A stretch of 64,000 nucleotides of DNA, from positions 62,001-126,000 of the forward strand of contig NZ_BJCC01000031.1 of the NCBI RefSeq assembly GCF_004309355.1, given 5' to 3'. This document shows positions 44,178 to 52,735 of the stretch, piece by piece. Both the position numbers and the translations under genes were made by a program. Each line of letters starts with the position of its first letter. Within the stretch, counting starts at the first letter, position 1. Origin of the DNA: Enterococcus florum (GTDB lineage: Bacteria > Bacillota > Bacilli > Lactobacillales > Enterococcaceae). Under the pieces are notes generated by a model that saw only the letters and a list, made by a program, of their open reading frames with translations, was not told the DNA's origin and searched no databases.

Positions 44178-45086
44178 ATGCAAATCGAACGTCTGGTACA
44201 AATAATTTTCTATTTGGTGGAACACAAACATACGACTGCAAAGGAGTTGGCGGCGCTTTTTAAGGTCTCAACGCGTACGATTTATCGAGATATCAACACG
44301 TTGACGATTGCCGGCATCCCAATTTTATCCACCAAAGGCAATGGTGGAGGAATTTCTTTATTGGAAGGCTACACGATGGATCGATCATTGCTGACAAAGG
44401 GGGAGCAGCAGAACATTTTTCAAGGATTGCAGATTTTGCAGGCCACTCAATATCCAAACATGGAAACGACATTGAACAAAATCGGCGCGATCTTTCGCAC
44501 AGCGCTGCAGCCACAATGGCTGGAGATAGATTTTTCGTATTGGGGAAGCGACGATCGGGAAAAATTCAAGATCTCGGATGTGCAATCAGCGATTTTGAAC
44601 AAACATGTGATTACTTTCGAGTATGTCAATTCTGATATGAAAAAATCGCGACGAATGGTTGAACCGATGCGATTGGTATTCAAATCCCACGCTTGGTATA
44701 TTGTTGGCTATTGTCAAAGCAAGCAAGAAGTAAGAGTGTTCCGTCTTTCGCGAATCAGAGACCTGAAAATCAATTTAGAAACATTTGAGCGCGAGCTGCC
44801 AGAAGATTACTCACTAAAAACTCAAAAGCAAACCAACAACCTGGTAACCCTAAAACTGAGATTTTCCCCTGAGTCCGTGCACCGTTTATACGATGAATTC
44901 TCTGAAAGCCAGTTGAAGGCTGACGAAGATGGTTGTTACGTGGTGGAATTTCAGGCTGAGTTGAACAACTGGCTAGTAAATTATCTACTGTCCTTTGGCA
45001 GACAGGTGGAGGTACTTGCACCAGCAGCGGCTCGAACACAGATGAGGGTCCGTTCCCTAGATATTGCTGAGCTGTATCAAGACTGA
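44178..45086 (+). CDS. HTH/WYL-domain transcriptional regulator (YafY type)
   Basis: The 302-residue regulator has a DeoR-like winged helix in residues 1-60 (TTAKELAALFKVSTRTIYRDINTL) and a WYL domain from about residue 135 (HAWYIVGYCQSKQEVRVFRLSRI), then a WCX extension. WYL domains sense small or nucleic-acid ligands. The start at 44178 follows ACAAGGGAGAACGGAC. It is followed after 39 bases by a YciI-like protein and is probably cotranscribed with it. Confidence 0.87.
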   Translation: MQIERLVQIIFYLVEHKHTTAKELAALFKVSTRTIYRDINTLTIAGIPILSTKGNGGGISLLEGYTMDRSLLTKGEQQNIFQGLQILQATQYPNMETTLNKIGAIFRTALQPQWLEIDFSYWGSDDREKFKISDVQSAILNKHVITFEYVNSDMKKSRRMVEPMRLVFKSHAWYIVGYCQSKQEVRVFRLSRIRDLKINLETFERELPEDYSLKTQKQTNNLVTLKLRFSPESVHRLYDEFSESQLKADEDGCYVVEFQAELNNWLVNYLLSFGRQVEVLAPAAARTQMRVRSLDIAELYQD

Positions 45087-45125
45087 ACAGTTTTACAGTC
45101 AGCGGATAAAAGGAGGATAAAGACG

Positions 45126-45437
45126 ATGGAATGGAATGAGAAAAGCACATTATTTGTCCGAACGGACTACAAGCTGGATGAACGAGAGGTCAGTGAAGAA
45201 CAGGCGATGGACTCGATGAGCTACTTGCAGCAAATCGCTCAAGAGCGTGTATTGCTGGCTGGCGTTTTCGGCAACATGGAGTTAGAGGAAGTGGACGGTG
45301 CGATGATCCTTTTTGAGGCGCAGGACTTGGAGGAAGCCAAACGCATCTCAGATGAAGATCCGATTATTAAAGGCGGCTTTTACCGCTACGAACTTAAATG
45401 CTGGAACCTCATGGTTTTTCCGGCGGGTGAAAAGTAG
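45126..45437 (+). CDS. YciI-like (YCII domain) protein
   Basis: The 103-residue protein has the dimeric alpha-beta barrel pattern of YciI proteins: the HxxxL-like start is degenerate, then VLLAGVFGN, GAMILFEAQDLEEAKRI and DPIIKGGFYRYELKCW are typical. Function unknown; related proteins can be peroxidase- or dehydrochlorinase-like. AAAGGAGGATAAAGACG is the ribosome site. A terminator follows. Confidence 0.78.
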   Translation: MEWNEKSTLFVRTDYKLDEREVSEEQAMDSMSYLQQIAQERVLLAGVFGNMELEEVDGAMILFEAQDLEEAKRISDEDPIIKGGFYRYELKCWNLMVFPAGEK

Positions 45438-45462
45438 TTTTGATATTTAATTTCAGTCAAGC

Positions 45463-45492
45463 CAAGGCTCTGCATGTTGCAGGGCTTTTTTT
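45463..45492 (+). terminator. Terminator after the YciI-like gene
   Basis: AAGGCTCTGCA pairs with TGCAGGGCTT around a TGT loop and seven T follow. Confidence 0.88.
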
Positions 45493-45730
45493 GCGGCTTG
45501 ATTGGATCCAACTGTGCTCTTGAGTATCCAGCTCAATCTTAATTCCATCATAGAGTTTATAAAATAACATATTCTGTCTCGTTTGCTATGCTAAAGTTTT
45601 ATTTCATCTATTTTTAAATTAAAAAGTATCAATTCAATTTAATGTGTATTTCTCTTTAAAAATTTTTTTAAATTAATCTTTTTTCTTTTTTAGACAAAAA
45701 TACCTATACTTTCACCACCTGAATTTAACC

Positions 45731-45760
45731 TCTTATACCCTATTTTTGCTTCTTATTCCC
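45731..45760. promoter_or_regulatory. Direct repeat, candidate activator site of the pilus promoter
   Basis: TCTTATACCC (45731-45740) and TCTTATTCCC (45751-45760) match at nine of ten positions, and start 20 bases apart, two helix turns. The second copy ends six bases before the -35. That is the usual layout for LytTR or OmpR-type activators. Confidence 0.6.
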
Positions 45761-45766
45761 GATATA

Positions 45767-45795
45767 TTGTGACAAAAAAACAGAAGAAATATAAT
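45767..45795 (+). promoter_or_regulatory. Predicted pilus operon promoter
   Basis: TTGTGA (45767-45772), a 17-base spacer, and consensus TATAAT (45790-45795). The weak -35 fits activator dependence. Confidence 0.6.
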
Positions 45796-45860
45796 AAATT
45801 TGAAATAATTTTAAAAAAATACATATTTATATTTGTTTTTAATCAGAGGGGTCAAGATTA

Positions 45861-45894
45861 CTAAAAATTCATTCGTTTAAAATGAATTTTTTTA
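45861..45894 (+). terminator. T-tailed hairpin inside the pilus leader
   Basis: CTAAAAATTCATT pairs with AATGAATTTTTTTAG, A-U rich, and the right arm includes seven T. It lies about 110 bases before the first pilus gene and could attenuate transcription, though an A-U stem is weak. Confidence 0.4.
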
Positions 45895-46002
45895 GTTATA
45901 TTCGATTTCAATCAATTAAAAATAAATATAACAAGGGGGAGTGCAGCAAACGTTGGAAAAGAAGTAAACAACGGTCAAAAATAAAAAAGAAAGGAGGAAA
46001 TT

Positions 46003-49000
46003 ATGGATAAGCCAAAAACAACTTGGATGGTTGTTCTTTCTATTTTACTGATTCTTGGCTCTTTTCTTCCGATTCAAACGATTGCGGAAACTCTCCGCTC
46101 ACCCGAGTCCTATACATTCTCTCATATGGCCTTGTTAGATGCTGAAAACCAGAAGCTGCCGACAGAGATTTCAGGGTCGGATACGCTGAGATTGTCATTT
46201 GACCTAGCCATTGAGAAAAACACATCGGTTTCGCTTTCTTTACCAGAAAACAGTCAAACAAAGGATCAACACATTTATCAAGCTGGCGAATTGTCGATCC
46301 GAGTCGAGGATCATCAGCTTCAAATAGTCAACGACAAGGATCACGAAGTGTCGCTAGAGGATTTGCTGTTGGATTTTCAATTAGCCAAAGAAGTCCGAGC
46401 AGAAACGGCGATCTCTTTGGATTTCTTTGAAGAAGTATCGTTTCCATTAAAGATCCGTCCACCGAATCGCTCCACGACATTGAGTTCTTTAGGTGGCGTC
46501 ACGCCATTCAGCGGGTTGGATAAAACAAGTACAGTCAATGACATGCTGCTGAAGGACATCTATATTATCAGAAGCGGAAATACCAAAGAATACATCGTCA
46601 AAGACGGGGTACCGCAAGTTCCGCAGCCAACGGTCAAAGTGGGCGATGGGGTGTATTTCGATTATCGCTTTACAGTTCCCTCAGAAGCGAATTTGAAGAA
46701 GGATGACTACATTATCGTAGATCTGCCAGAAGAGCATTTTAATTTCTCTACGCTGAGCAATAAGGGTCCTTTTTATGAGAGCGGCTCAAATACCAAGATC
46801 GGGGAAATCGAGCTGATCGATGTTGGCGGTGATAAGAAACTCAAAATCGTTTTCAATGAAAATGTCGAACAAAAGTGGAATGGTTTGGATGACTGCTTTT
46901 TGACTGCTTATGGGACCGCAGGCAGAGAAACCACCGATGGAGAAGTCGGGCAAAGTGAAACGGGGCGGTATCCGATCGTGATCGACCCTAAACCAGATGA
47001 AGGAAATCCTGGAAATCCGATCGGGAATTTAGAAACAATCACCAAAAATGGCGGGACCTATGCCAACAGCAACGCGGTTTATTGGACGATCAGTCTCATG
47101 ATGGACAGCTACAAAAAAGCGTTGAACGGTGAGACTCCGGACTTTTACCAAAATGTCATTCTTGAAGATCAGTTTGATGAATCATTAAGCAACATCTCGG
47201 TTTCCATGTACATGAACATCTATACGGTGACAGACGATGGAAAAATGGCGAAGGATCCGATCGGACAGGTGCAATTTATCGGACCAAGTGGATCCAATAC
47301 GCTAACGCCGCTGCAAACCTTGGTACAAGGAGCAGCTGAGTCCAGTGCAGACTTTGAGCAGCGAATCCGCGCCAATCTATATCCTTGTTACGGAATAACC
47401 AAAGAAAACAAGCTGATCGCAAACTTTAGAAATTTGCCAAACCTGACAGGCAGTCGAAGCGAAGGGTTGCTGCTATTTGGCAACGGGACGCTGAGTGCCA
47501 AAGAACGAATCTGGAAAGTGATCGATGATACGGTTCTTGCTGGGCGAATCACTGCTGAACGTGGTGAGAAGACCAAAGAAGCCTACGAGCGTTACTTCTC
47601 TCATGATAATGGTGGACAATACGACAATTATCCGTTCGGGTTCAATGTACGGATCAATGCTGAAACGTCCTTAGGGGAAGGCTCTGTGATTGAAAATAAA
47701 GCAGTTGTTTCCTGGGAAAACAATTCTGAAGGCAAAGAAGGTGAATCGAATAAAATCACCATCAACAACTGGGGCGGTGGAGCGACACGTGTTCCGCCAA
47801 CAACCTTTCGCCTGAAGAAAATGGACAATGACACGAAGGAAATCTTGAAGAACGTTGAATTTGAATTGAAGAAAGAAACCTCTCCAGGTTCTGGAACGTA
47901 CACCACAATCGCCAATGGTATCAAAAAGACCGATGGTTCAGGTGTTCTGCTCTACGAAAACTTGACGAATGGCAAATACTGCTTAATTGAAAAGAACAAT
48001 CCAGATCCTAAGTACAAGGAAAAGCTGGAGATCGTTCCACCAGATGGCATAGGTGAAGAAGGCAAATACTATTTTACGATCGATCGAAGTGCCAAAGAGG
48101 GAATCGCTGTTTCGGCCTACAATTTTCTGGCTGTCGGCAAAATAAAGCTGATTAAAGAAGATGCAGAAACAGACGAGAAACTCAACGATGCAGTATTCAC
48201 CTTGCGAAACAAAGACGGAACAGATGTTGTTTCTCCAAATGTTTCGCTGGAAACTGGGAAAAATTATCTTTATCAATACAACGATACGACGAAAACCTAT
48301 ACGATCGTTGAAGATACCCCGACTTCAGGTACAGCAGGTGAGATCACTATTGAGGACTTGCCCTTAGGCGAATACTATTTTCAAGAGGAGCGCGCACCTG
48401 ATGGGTATACCTACGATGATGATGGAAAGTCCAGTGGGGCAATCCTCAGCACAGATGGACAAACCGTCAGTGTGACCAGAAAGAATCGCAAAAAGATTGG
48501 TCAATTGGACCTAATCAAAACGGGACCTGACGGCACTAAACTGGACGGAGCGGAGTTCGAGCTGTATTCAGTAAAGGGGGCCTCAAACGAAACGAAATTG
48601 GGTGGAACGTTTATCACCGGGAAAAACTATCACTACCAATACAATCGTACCGCGCAAGCATACGAGTTTATTGAATCCAACGGGATAGAAGGCGAGCTCC
48701 ATATTACAGGCTTGCCTCTAGGAAAGTATTACCTCAAGGAGACCAAAGCACCAGACGGCTTTAAAATCACGGGCAATGGAAAGACTGCTGTCAAAGAAAT
48801 CACAGCGGATGGAGTCACGATCACATTTGAAATGATCAACGAGTTAGCCGAAGGCGATGTCACGCTCATAAAGAAGGATGCCACGAACGATAAGAATTTG
48901 AAGGGGGCAAAATTCAAGGTAGCGACAGATGCATTAGGCACGATCTTTTTCGCTCCAGAGGAACTGGAGGTTGGAGATGGGACCAATCCGACAGGAAGCT

Positions 49001-49353
49001 ACAAGGCAATTAAAAATGGTGCAAATTGGACATTCCAACTGGTCTCAACGGTCACGCCGATCGGAAAATTGATTATTGAAGGGCTTCCGGAAGGAGACTA
49101 TTACTTTATTGAAACCAAAGCACCAGACGGCTATGTTCAGCTTTCAGCTGCTCACAAGTTTACGATCACCGCTGGGCAAACAGCAGCCGAAAATCTGGTA
49201 ACGATCCAAAATCATCCCAAGGGGACCTTGCCGAAAACAGGTGGAACAGGAAAACACCTTATTCTGGGAGTGGGGACTTTGGCAACCATGCTCGTAGTTG
49301 GCTATTTTTTGAGTGAACAAGTTAGACGAAAAAGGGAAGGTGATCGAGGATGA
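46003..49353 (+). CDS. LPXTG tip adhesin / large ancillary pilin
   Basis: The 1116-residue secreted protein has a signal peptide (cleaved near TIAE), an N-terminal region of about 590 residues with a collagen-adhesin-like A domain layout (VGDGVYFDYRFTVPSE, then KLKIVFNENV), and four SpaA/Cna-B repeats starting near 600, 712, 832 and 951. Each repeat opens with a Lys strand (KLIKEDAE-like) and ends in an E-box (YYLKETKAPDGF, YYFIETKAPDGY), so internal isopeptide bonds are likely. The sorting signal is LPKTG at 1076-1080. No von Willebrand domain is seen, unlike EbpA. The gene order and size suggest the tip subunit. The start follows AAAGGAGGAAATT, and its stop overlaps the next gene by four bases. 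Confidence 0.88.
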   Translation: MDKPKTTWMVVLSILLILGSFLPIQTIAETLRSPESYTFSHMALLDAENQKLPTEISGSDTLRLSFDLAIEKNTSVSLSLPENSQTKDQHIYQAGELSIRVEDHQLQIVNDKDHEVSLEDLLLDFQLAKEVRAETAISLDFFEEVSFPLKIRPPNRSTTLSSLGGVTPFSGLDKTSTVNDMLLKDIYIIRSGNTKEYIVKDGVPQVPQPTVKVGDGVYFDYRFTVPSEANLKKDDYIIVDLPEEHFNFSTLSNKGPFYESGSNTKIGEIELIDVGGDKKLKIVFNENVEQKWNGLDDCFLTAYGTAGRETTDGEVGQSETGRYPIVIDPKPDEGNPGNPIGNLETITKNGGTYANSNAVYWTISLMMDSYKKALNGETPDFYQNVILEDQFDESLSNISVSMYMNIYTVTDDGKMAKDPIGQVQFIGPSGSNTLTPLQTLVQGAAESSADFEQRIRANLYPCYGITKENKLIANFRNLPNLTGSRSEGLLLFGNGTLSAKERIWKVIDDTVLAGRITAERGEKTKEAYERYFSHDNGGQYDNYPFGFNVRINAETSLGEGSVIENKAVVSWENNSEGKEGESNKITINNWGGGATRVPPTTFRLKKMDNDTKEILKNVEFELKKETSPGSGTYTTIANGIKKTDGSGVLLYENLTNGKYCLIEKNNPDPKYKEKLEIVPPDGIGEEGKYYFTIDRSAKEGIAVSAYNFLAVGKIKLIKEDAETDEKLNDAVFTLRNKDGTDVVSPNVSLETGKNYLYQYNDTTKTYTIVEDTPTSGTAGEITIEDLPLGEYYFQEERAPDGYTYDDDGKSSGAILSTDGQTVSVTRKNRKKIGQLDLIKTGPDGTKLDGAEFELYSVKGASNETKLGGTFITGKNYHYQYNRTAQAYEFIESNGIEGELHITGLPLGKYYLKETKAPDGFKITGNGKTAVKEITADGVTITFEMINELAEGDVTLIKKDATNDKNLKGAKFKVATDALGTIFFAPEELEVGDGTNPTGSYKAIKNGANWTFQLVSTVTPIGKLIIEGLPEGDYYFIETKAPDGYVQLSAAHKFTITAGQTAAENLVTIQNHPKGTLPKTGGTGKHLILGVGTLATMLVVGYFLSEQVRRKREGDRG

Positions 49354-50933
49354 AGATAAGACGTATGTTCTCGCTGCTGTTCCTTTTGATCCTGTGTTTT
49401 TCGATTCTGCAGCCTATGACGACATTAGGTGCTCAAAGTCATGAGTTTATCCTTCATAAGCGGTTGTTTCCTGAAGAAAATGTTCCTGATGAGATTAATC
49501 AGGCAGGAGAGCTTGGCGATCCAGCAGTGCTCCAGCATTCTTATGGTGTAAACGGCTCTGCTTTTGCAATTTTTGAGGTGAGCCAATATGCCGATCATTT
49601 AGTCCGCACGCAGCAGCTTTCTGCTGAGGAGGTCCAGGCTTACCTGCGTGATGAGGCGAAGGTGTTGAGAAATGATTTAGCCGTGTTAACTGCCGCGGAT
49701 CATCCATCTTATGCAGCCCTGCAAAACACTTATCCGGGAATCAAGTGGGTGGATACGTTGGAAACGGCTACCCAATCCTTTGTGAATGAAAAGAACGATC
49801 CTGTATCAGAGCAAGGGATTCTATCCGCAAAATTACCGGTAGGAGAGAATCAGCAATATTTGTTTGTTGAGCTTAGCGGAAGCGAACAGCTGGAAATGAA
49901 TCAAGACAGGCTGGCTGCATATGTTTTGATCGACAGTACCTTTGCCTCCGGCGAACAGACGCATATTTACACCAAGAATTTTGTCTATGCTCGAGAACTC
50001 TATTTTCGAAAAATGGGGAAAGAAACGGATGGAAAAACGCATCCTCTGCCAGGCGCACAATTTGTACTGTCCAGACAAATCAATGGGGAAAAGCAGTACT
50101 TGATGGAAACAACGGGCATCAGCAGTGAATGGCTTTCAGAAAAAGAGACCACGCAGCCGCTGCTTGCTGATTCACGAGTTAAAAAGATGACCTCAGATCA
50201 GGAGGGCATCGTTCGAACAACGGTTGGCCTGAAAAGCGGGAGCTATCTTTTTGAAGAAGTCGCAACTGTAGATGGATATGAGATCTCGGAGGCTGCCAAA
50301 AATATAACAGTTGTTATTCCAGAAGATCGCCAGGCGGCGATTCTAGTAAACGGCGAAGCATTGCCAGCTTTGACCAACAAAGAGCAGCTGCCTGTTGTTT
50401 ACAATGAACAGGCAGTAGGGAAAAAGATTTTCCAAAAAATCGATAACGATTCTAAGAATCCTTTAGAGGGAGCGGAATTTGTGGTCTGCAACGCAGATAA
50501 TCACTATCTGACCAAGCAAGGAGACTGGGTAGAGTCTGAATATGGAAATCAGCATTACGAGGAGGTTCTGGTGCTGAGATCTGATCAAAAGGGCCGCTTT
50601 GAAATCGAAGGATTGGCTTATGGCAGCTATGCGCTGTTGGAAGTAAGGGCACCTGACGGATATTTCCTGCCGAGCAACCATTTTATTGAATTTGAAGTCA
50701 ATCAAGCCAGTCAACAGCTCACTGAGCCGTTGCTTATCGTGAATCAAAAAGAAGACAAGCCTGAACTCCCTTCAACTGGAGGCTCCACGGATAAGCCGGC
50801 GCAAAAGCTGACCAGCAATCGGCTGCCGCAAACAGGCGAAACGATTTCAGCACGATCGATCATTATTGGAATAATCTGTGTGCTCACAGCATTCATACTA
50901 AAAAAGAAAAGGAGTATCAAATATGAAAACTAA
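49350..50933 (+). CDS. LPXTG minor (basal/ancillary) pilin
   Basis: The 527-residue pilin has a signal peptide, an N-terminal domain with SAFAIFEVSQY, and at least two SpaA-like domains with E-boxes (YLFEEVATVDGY, YALLEVRAPDGY). It carries two sorting-motif-like sites: LPSTG at 473-477 and LPQTG at 492-496; only the second is followed by a membrane segment and KKKR. By position it corresponds to EbpB, which anchors the fibre to the wall. The ATG overlaps the tip gene stop (ATGA) and its own stop lies inside the backbone gene. Confidence 0.87.
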   Translation: MKIRRMFSLLFLLILCFSILQPMTTLGAQSHEFILHKRLFPEENVPDEINQAGELGDPAVLQHSYGVNGSAFAIFEVSQYADHLVRTQQLSAEEVQAYLRDEAKVLRNDLAVLTAADHPSYAALQNTYPGIKWVDTLETATQSFVNEKNDPVSEQGILSAKLPVGENQQYLFVELSGSEQLEMNQDRLAAYVLIDSTFASGEQTHIYTKNFVYARELYFRKMGKETDGKTHPLPGAQFVLSRQINGEKQYLMETTGISSEWLSEKETTQPLLADSRVKKMTSDQEGIVRTTVGLKSGSYLFEEVATVDGYEISEAAKNITVVIPEDRQAAILVNGEALPALTNKEQLPVVYNEQAVGKKIFQKIDNDSKNPLEGAEFVVCNADNHYLTKQGDWVESEYGNQHYEEVLVLRSDQKGRFEIEGLAYGSYALLEVRAPDGYFLPSNHFIEFEVNQASQQLTEPLLIVNQKEDKPELPSTGGSTDKPAQKLTSNRLPQTGETISARSIIIGIICVLTAFILKKKRSIKYEN

Positions 50934-52656
50934 GAAAAGAATTTTTGGGTTGCTAGGGTTAGTGTTTTTATTAGCCAGCACATTTATTAGTCTCGGGAAC
51001 AGCTTGGTGGCACATGCTGCACCGACAAATGTTGATATCAATATTTACAAAGGGGCGTATGATGAGATCCCGGCGGATCGTCAAAATACCGGGGAAAAAG
51101 ATGAAGACTGGCATACAGATGCTGGCGGGCGCCCATTGAAGGATGTTGGCTTTACTGCTTACGATGCAACAGAAGTATTTTATCAATTGGCAGCAGCGAA
51201 CCCAACCTGGACAGTTAATCAGTTGCGTGACAAGATCGCAGCTGATGGCGCAACAGGACTAACTGCTGTCGGTACAGAGCAAAAAACCAATGCGTCGGGT
51301 CATACCAAATTTACCTTGCCGGATAAAGTGACGGTGGGCGGTGTAGAAAAAGATGCAGTCTACCTGTTTGTGGAAACTTCTGCGCCAAGCAATATCACAA
51401 CAAGAGCAGACAACATGGTCGTGATTTTCCCCGTCTATAAGATGAATGCGAATGGCACACCTACTAATGACAAATTAACCGAACTCTTTTTATATCCAAA
51501 GAACAAGCAAAGTGATGATTTTGAAGTGATCAAAGAAAAAGAAGAAAAAGATGACTTTACGGTCGGCGAGCCGATCGACTACAAAATTACCTTTGATATT
51601 CCTGTTGGTATCGATGGTTTAGCCAACAATGATCCAGCAAATCCAGTCTATCGTTATACACAATTCTGGTTGCGCGACGAATCACAGGCGAACCTGCATT
51701 ATTTAGACAACCAAGGCCTGTATGTTCAAGATGATTCTACTGTTCCGCCAACATTAACACCGATCATGGATGTGGACTACTCAGTCGTGGAGGAAACCAG
51801 CGGTACACCAGAATTCGGCACGACCTATACGAACATTTTCCACGTTTTCTTCAACAACGAAGATGATATCAATAAGCAAACACCTAACGTGACTCAGCTT
51901 GCGAAATACGCTGGAAAGAAAATCGTCTTCAAATATCGCATGTATCTAGATGAAAACACCGTCCCAGATGCATGGATCGATAACCAAGCAACCTTGAAAT
52001 ATGAAAACAACCCAACCAACGGACTTGAAGAAAAACCTTGGACAGGGGATGACGTAATCACGTATGGCCGCCGCTTCGAAAAAGTCGACCAAGATAATGG
52101 AAATGCCTTAGAAGATGCGGAATTCATCGTTAAACGTGAAAACAATGGTGTCACTGAGTATATGATCGAAGCAGCAACTACGGCCAGTCCATCTCGCTGG
52201 TCAACAACGAAAACAGATGCCTTAGTGTTTACTTCTGATATAGACGGACTATTTACAGTTAAAGGGCTGGAAGCGACGGTTAGTCATGATGCAACAGGAA
52301 CCGATTTGCCATTGACAACAGCCGTTGACGAAGATGGGGATCCGATTCTTTCTATTGGAGACCCTGCGCACCCAGCAACAGTCGGCAAACCGTTGGTTCA
52401 ATACTGGTTGGAAGAAACCAAAGCACCAAGCAATGACTATGTAGATCTGGAAGCAGATATTCCATTTACGGTGGATTTCGGAACGTACACGAAAACGATC
52501 GTTGTCGGAGACGAAACAGAAGTCGAAAACAAACGCAAAGGAACCTTGCCTGGTACTGGTGGAAATGGCATTTACCTGATCATTGCAGCTGGTGTAGCAG
52601 CAATAGCGATCGTAGGAGTATACTTCTTGCGCAGCAAAGAGGCTGTCGAAGAATAG
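50923..52656 (+). CDS. LPXTG backbone (major) pilin
   Basis: The 577-residue subunit should form the fibre. Residues 191-193 are YPK, the pilin motif whose Lys193 would attack the sorting signal of the next subunit. Two or three isopeptide domains follow, with an E-box (YWLEETKAPSNDY), and the sorting signal LPGTG at 542-546, membrane segment and RSKEAVEE tail. Order (tip, minor, backbone, sortase C) and motifs match EbpC/SpaA-type backbones. Start AAGGAGTATCAAAT, overlapping the previous stop by 11 bases. A hairpin separates it from the sortase gene. Confidence 0.9.
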   Translation: MKTKKRIFGLLGLVFLLASTFISLGNSLVAHAAPTNVDINIYKGAYDEIPADRQNTGEKDEDWHTDAGGRPLKDVGFTAYDATEVFYQLAAANPTWTVNQLRDKIAADGATGLTAVGTEQKTNASGHTKFTLPDKVTVGGVEKDAVYLFVETSAPSNITTRADNMVVIFPVYKMNANGTPTNDKLTELFLYPKNKQSDDFEVIKEKEEKDDFTVGEPIDYKITFDIPVGIDGLANNDPANPVYRYTQFWLRDESQANLHYLDNQGLYVQDDSTVPPTLTPIMDVDYSVVEETSGTPEFGTTYTNIFHVFFNNEDDINKQTPNVTQLAKYAGKKIVFKYRMYLDENTVPDAWIDNQATLKYENNPTNGLEEKPWTGDDVITYGRRFEKVDQDNGNALEDAEFIVKRENNGVTEYMIEAATTASPSRWSTTKTDALVFTSDIDGLFTVKGLEATVSHDATGTDLPLTTAVDEDGDPILSIGDPAHPATVGKPLVQYWLEETKAPSNDYVDLEADIPFTVDFGTYTKTIVVGDETEVENKRKGTLPGTGGNGIYLIIAAGVAAIAIVGVYFLRSKEAVEE

Positions 52657-52678
52657 AAGCAGCTAAATAAGAAATTGG

Positions 52679-52718
52679 CAGGGTCGAGATAAACAAGCTT
52701 CTATCTCGACTCTTCCTG
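52679..52718 (+). promoter_or_regulatory. Hairpin between backbone pilin and sortase genes
   Basis: GTCGAGATA (52683-52691) pairs with TATCTCGAC (52702-52710), with CAGG/CCTG pairs outside. No T run follows, so it is more likely an RNA-stability or partial-attenuation element than a full terminator. Confidence 0.5.
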
Positions 52719-52735
52719 TATAGGAGGCGGGTCCG

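Larger units (their letters stand above)
45493..46002 (+). other. AT-rich promoter and leader region of the pilus locus
   Basis: These 510 bases hold no gene. They contain a direct repeat, a promoter and a T-tailed hairpin, listed separately, and AAAGAAAGGAGGAAATT as the ribosome site of the first pilus gene. The leader from the predicted start point to the ATG is about 200 bases. Confidence 0.6.

Noticed and set aside
45920-45970. Short leader peptide (GTG, eight codons) before the tip pilin
   Set aside because: The G-rich site abuts the GTG too closely for initiation and the peptide has no attenuator-like residue run.
46003-49353. EbpA-type tip with von Willebrand A domain
   Set aside because: No MIDAS motif (DxSxS) is visible in the N-terminal half; the layout is that of collagen-adhesin-like A domains plus SpaA repeats.
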